Assembly (NCBI RefSeq): GCF_000807855.2
Contig: NZ_JRYR02000001.1
Span: forward strand, 1,605,881-1,669,880
Direction: 5' to 3'
From: Flammeovirga pacifica
GTDB taxonomy: Bacteria > Bacteroidota > Bacteroidia > Cytophagales > Flammeovirgaceae
Length of the DNA stretch: 64,000 nt
Shown here piece after piece: positions 63,801 through 64,000 of this stretch (positions within the stretch are counted from its first letter, which is position 1; each line of letters begins with the position of its first letter). The notes under the pieces are model-generated. The model made no database searches. It was not told the DNA's origin and worked only from the letters and a program-made list of their open reading frames with translations. The translations under genes and the position numbers were made by a program.

Positions 63801-64000
63801 GAATGGAAAGTCTAAATCTCGTTTAAATGCTTGAGCCACTTTTTGAGAAAATGCATCAATTGTACTTACAGAAAAGTTAGAATAGCCATGTAATATCTTT
63901 TGATGCACAATCTTTGAACGCTCTTTTATTCGTTTAAATAGTTCAGGTTCATTTTTATTTTTTTGAACATCGGGATCAGGATCTTCATTACCAAAACCAT
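60867..64000 (-). CDS. UvrD-family helicase-nuclease, RecB/AddA-like (5' partial)
   Basis: The frame stays open to the right edge, so the true start and Walker A are outside the window; GTG at 63908 is only the first internal start-like codon. Helicase motifs visible from N to C: STIDAFSQKV, ILIDEFQDTSKTQW (Walker B), GDAKQSIYRWRGG, ILSIHKSKGLEFPVVLLP, and ATTRAKKHLHIF. The C-terminus holds a PD-(D/E)xK nuclease (DRPDRLMYKGQEAVVIDYKTG). It is the RecB/AddA type that processes double-strand DNA ends for recombination. The AddB/RecC partner is not in view. Confidence 0.9.
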   Translation of the reverse strand, partial: GFGNEDPDPDVQKNKNEPELFKRIKERSKIVHQKILHGYSNFSVSTIDAFSQKVAQAFKRDLDFPFNFELVLDAQNLIEDAIYSLMDKLGREDQKELTHALTQFSIKMAEEDRSWNIVPNISDFGKALFDDSQRKVLEKLGVNQINNKELTITEFSEIANKLRVKIYDENQKIISDAYQAIVDSMRSNNVAFDDLSKHVGTGIQKLDKEINSIDLKLSKTMEKVMDSGDPSCLATKQNYKKMPAGYDAVYPTIQEQVSLIVETVKKTKLIRLVYDTIYLVATALVLQKELEEQKKEQGWIHISEIGDNINKIVEDAPMPYLYERLGEKYNHILIDEFQDTSKTQWHNLIPLVANALTEDEGHECLVVGDAKQSIYRWRGGKAEMLVELPKLPTAKGTALEEEEYVFEQQAQPLKLGKNYRSFPNIIEFNNSLYEFIRQDTNDDLLSKFYLGGEQEKHKKVGGQVRLTICQQSGSKGEVEEMNLSRIHQQILHLVNEEGYSFKDIAILVRNNSNGSKIAEYLVKEDVEVISSESLLVNSAPSIQFIVNMIRLLVRRADKMLFMEIIRFLYSHYKDIEANRWEQKNVSPTEIDGDTYIQLGDLIKECDQQKKFEELLKKEFDITFDLSVFRRKTLFDQTEFLVQTFSLFKRTTEQSYMMKFLGIMLAHTQKQGNSAQEFLSKWENLQQKEAISVPDNIDAVRILSIHKSKGLEFPVVLLPYADWSLTPMVKSRKWFAWEGNSVVPELSATNLPLQQFLEKTDFKEGYAEEVRDTYIDAINMLYVATTRAKKHLHIFTSKNRSSSTSITKLLLSFKDFALKQSNFDTNELKSTTIDNVLFEEYEFFSDDCINSSSKKEDVENKIKTIIHTDQSEYLRLKSGALELGEKEIHLEEIALAKNKGVIIHKAFEKIRFKEDIDEASNYLERKGLIEEQEVLEYKDAILKIISHPEVGSYFDKKSGYTVLNETEIISPRKEVMKASIIDRPDRLMYKGQEAVVIDYKTGNYNDQHEIQIKRYGTALKKMGFKQIKLILLYTENNEVHHVKY

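Noticed and set aside
1-64000. tRNA, rRNA, CRISPR arrays, insertion sequences or integrases
   Set aside because: No cloverleaf, rRNA segment, repeat-spacer array, transposase motif or attachment duplication was seen on reading both strands; short or divergent ones could be missed without a search tool.

Overview
The window is AT-rich DNA from a Bacteroidota chromosome, most likely a marine Cytophagales member resembling Flammeovirgaceae. The evidence is the phylum-type promoters (TTTG, 19 bp, TAnnTTTG), lipoproteins with acidic residues after the lipid cysteine, PD40 and TPR envelope proteins, an ECF sigma module typical of the phylum, and a Na+-pumping NADH:quinone reductase. The lineage is inferred from gene content; no rRNA or tRNA gene was seen.

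Layout. 1-4.8 kb: a three-gene envelope signalling operon that parallels Pseudomonas YfiBNR, with a hybrid histidine kinase in place of the diguanylate cyclase. 4.8-10 kb: aroQ, HMG-CoA reductase, a Nudix hydrolase and topoisomerase IV subunit A. 10.3-13.8 kb: a small secreted protein and the sulfate activation operon cysC-cysD-cysN. 14-20 kb: a phage-type acetyltransferase-like gene, a TPR histidine kinase, gmhA, mscS, a TPR protein and an overlooked 55-residue Cys/Lys-rich protein. 20.1-22.8 kb: nadA-nadB. 22.9-26.1 kb: molybdenum cofactor genes (moeA plus a small partner; moaC-mobBA). 26.2-29.2 kb: envelope proteins of unknown role.

29.4-43.7 kb is an assimilatory nitrate/nitrite region. 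It holds cobA (siroheme), nirB-nirD, an ECF sigma module, a NarX-like sensor with a PilJ/NIT-type input, a NarL-like regulator, a 1168-residue nitrate reductase with its own NAD(P)H-type flavoprotein and BFD-like domains, and a rubredoxin protein built on a sulfite-reductase-like scaffold. 43.7-44.9 kb: moaD-moaE and a DUF4269 gene. 45.1-49.8 kb: nqrABCDE, without nqrF. 52-57.9 kb: moaA, then a periplasmic nitrate reductase operon (napA, tetraheme NapC/NrfH-type cytochrome, 62-residue membrane protein) divergent from a porin. 58-64 kb: cmk, an LptF/LptG permease, a thioredoxin-like protein and a RecB/AddA-type helicase-nuclease cut by the window end.

How it fits together: the molybdenum cofactor genes supply both nitrate reductases, cobA supplies siroheme to NirB, and the sensor/regulator pair lies between nirBD and the nitrate reductase. 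The control regions of cobA, nirB and the nitrate reductase share clustered TACGTA palindromes, and NarL-like TACTTAT heptamers occur there too. cobA and nirB carry mirror-image promoters with the same 12-base core. The nitrate reductase has a leader that can fold as an attenuator. This nitrogen regulon, the YfiBNR-like operon and the rubredoxin/sulfite-reductase-like protein are the parts most worth following up.
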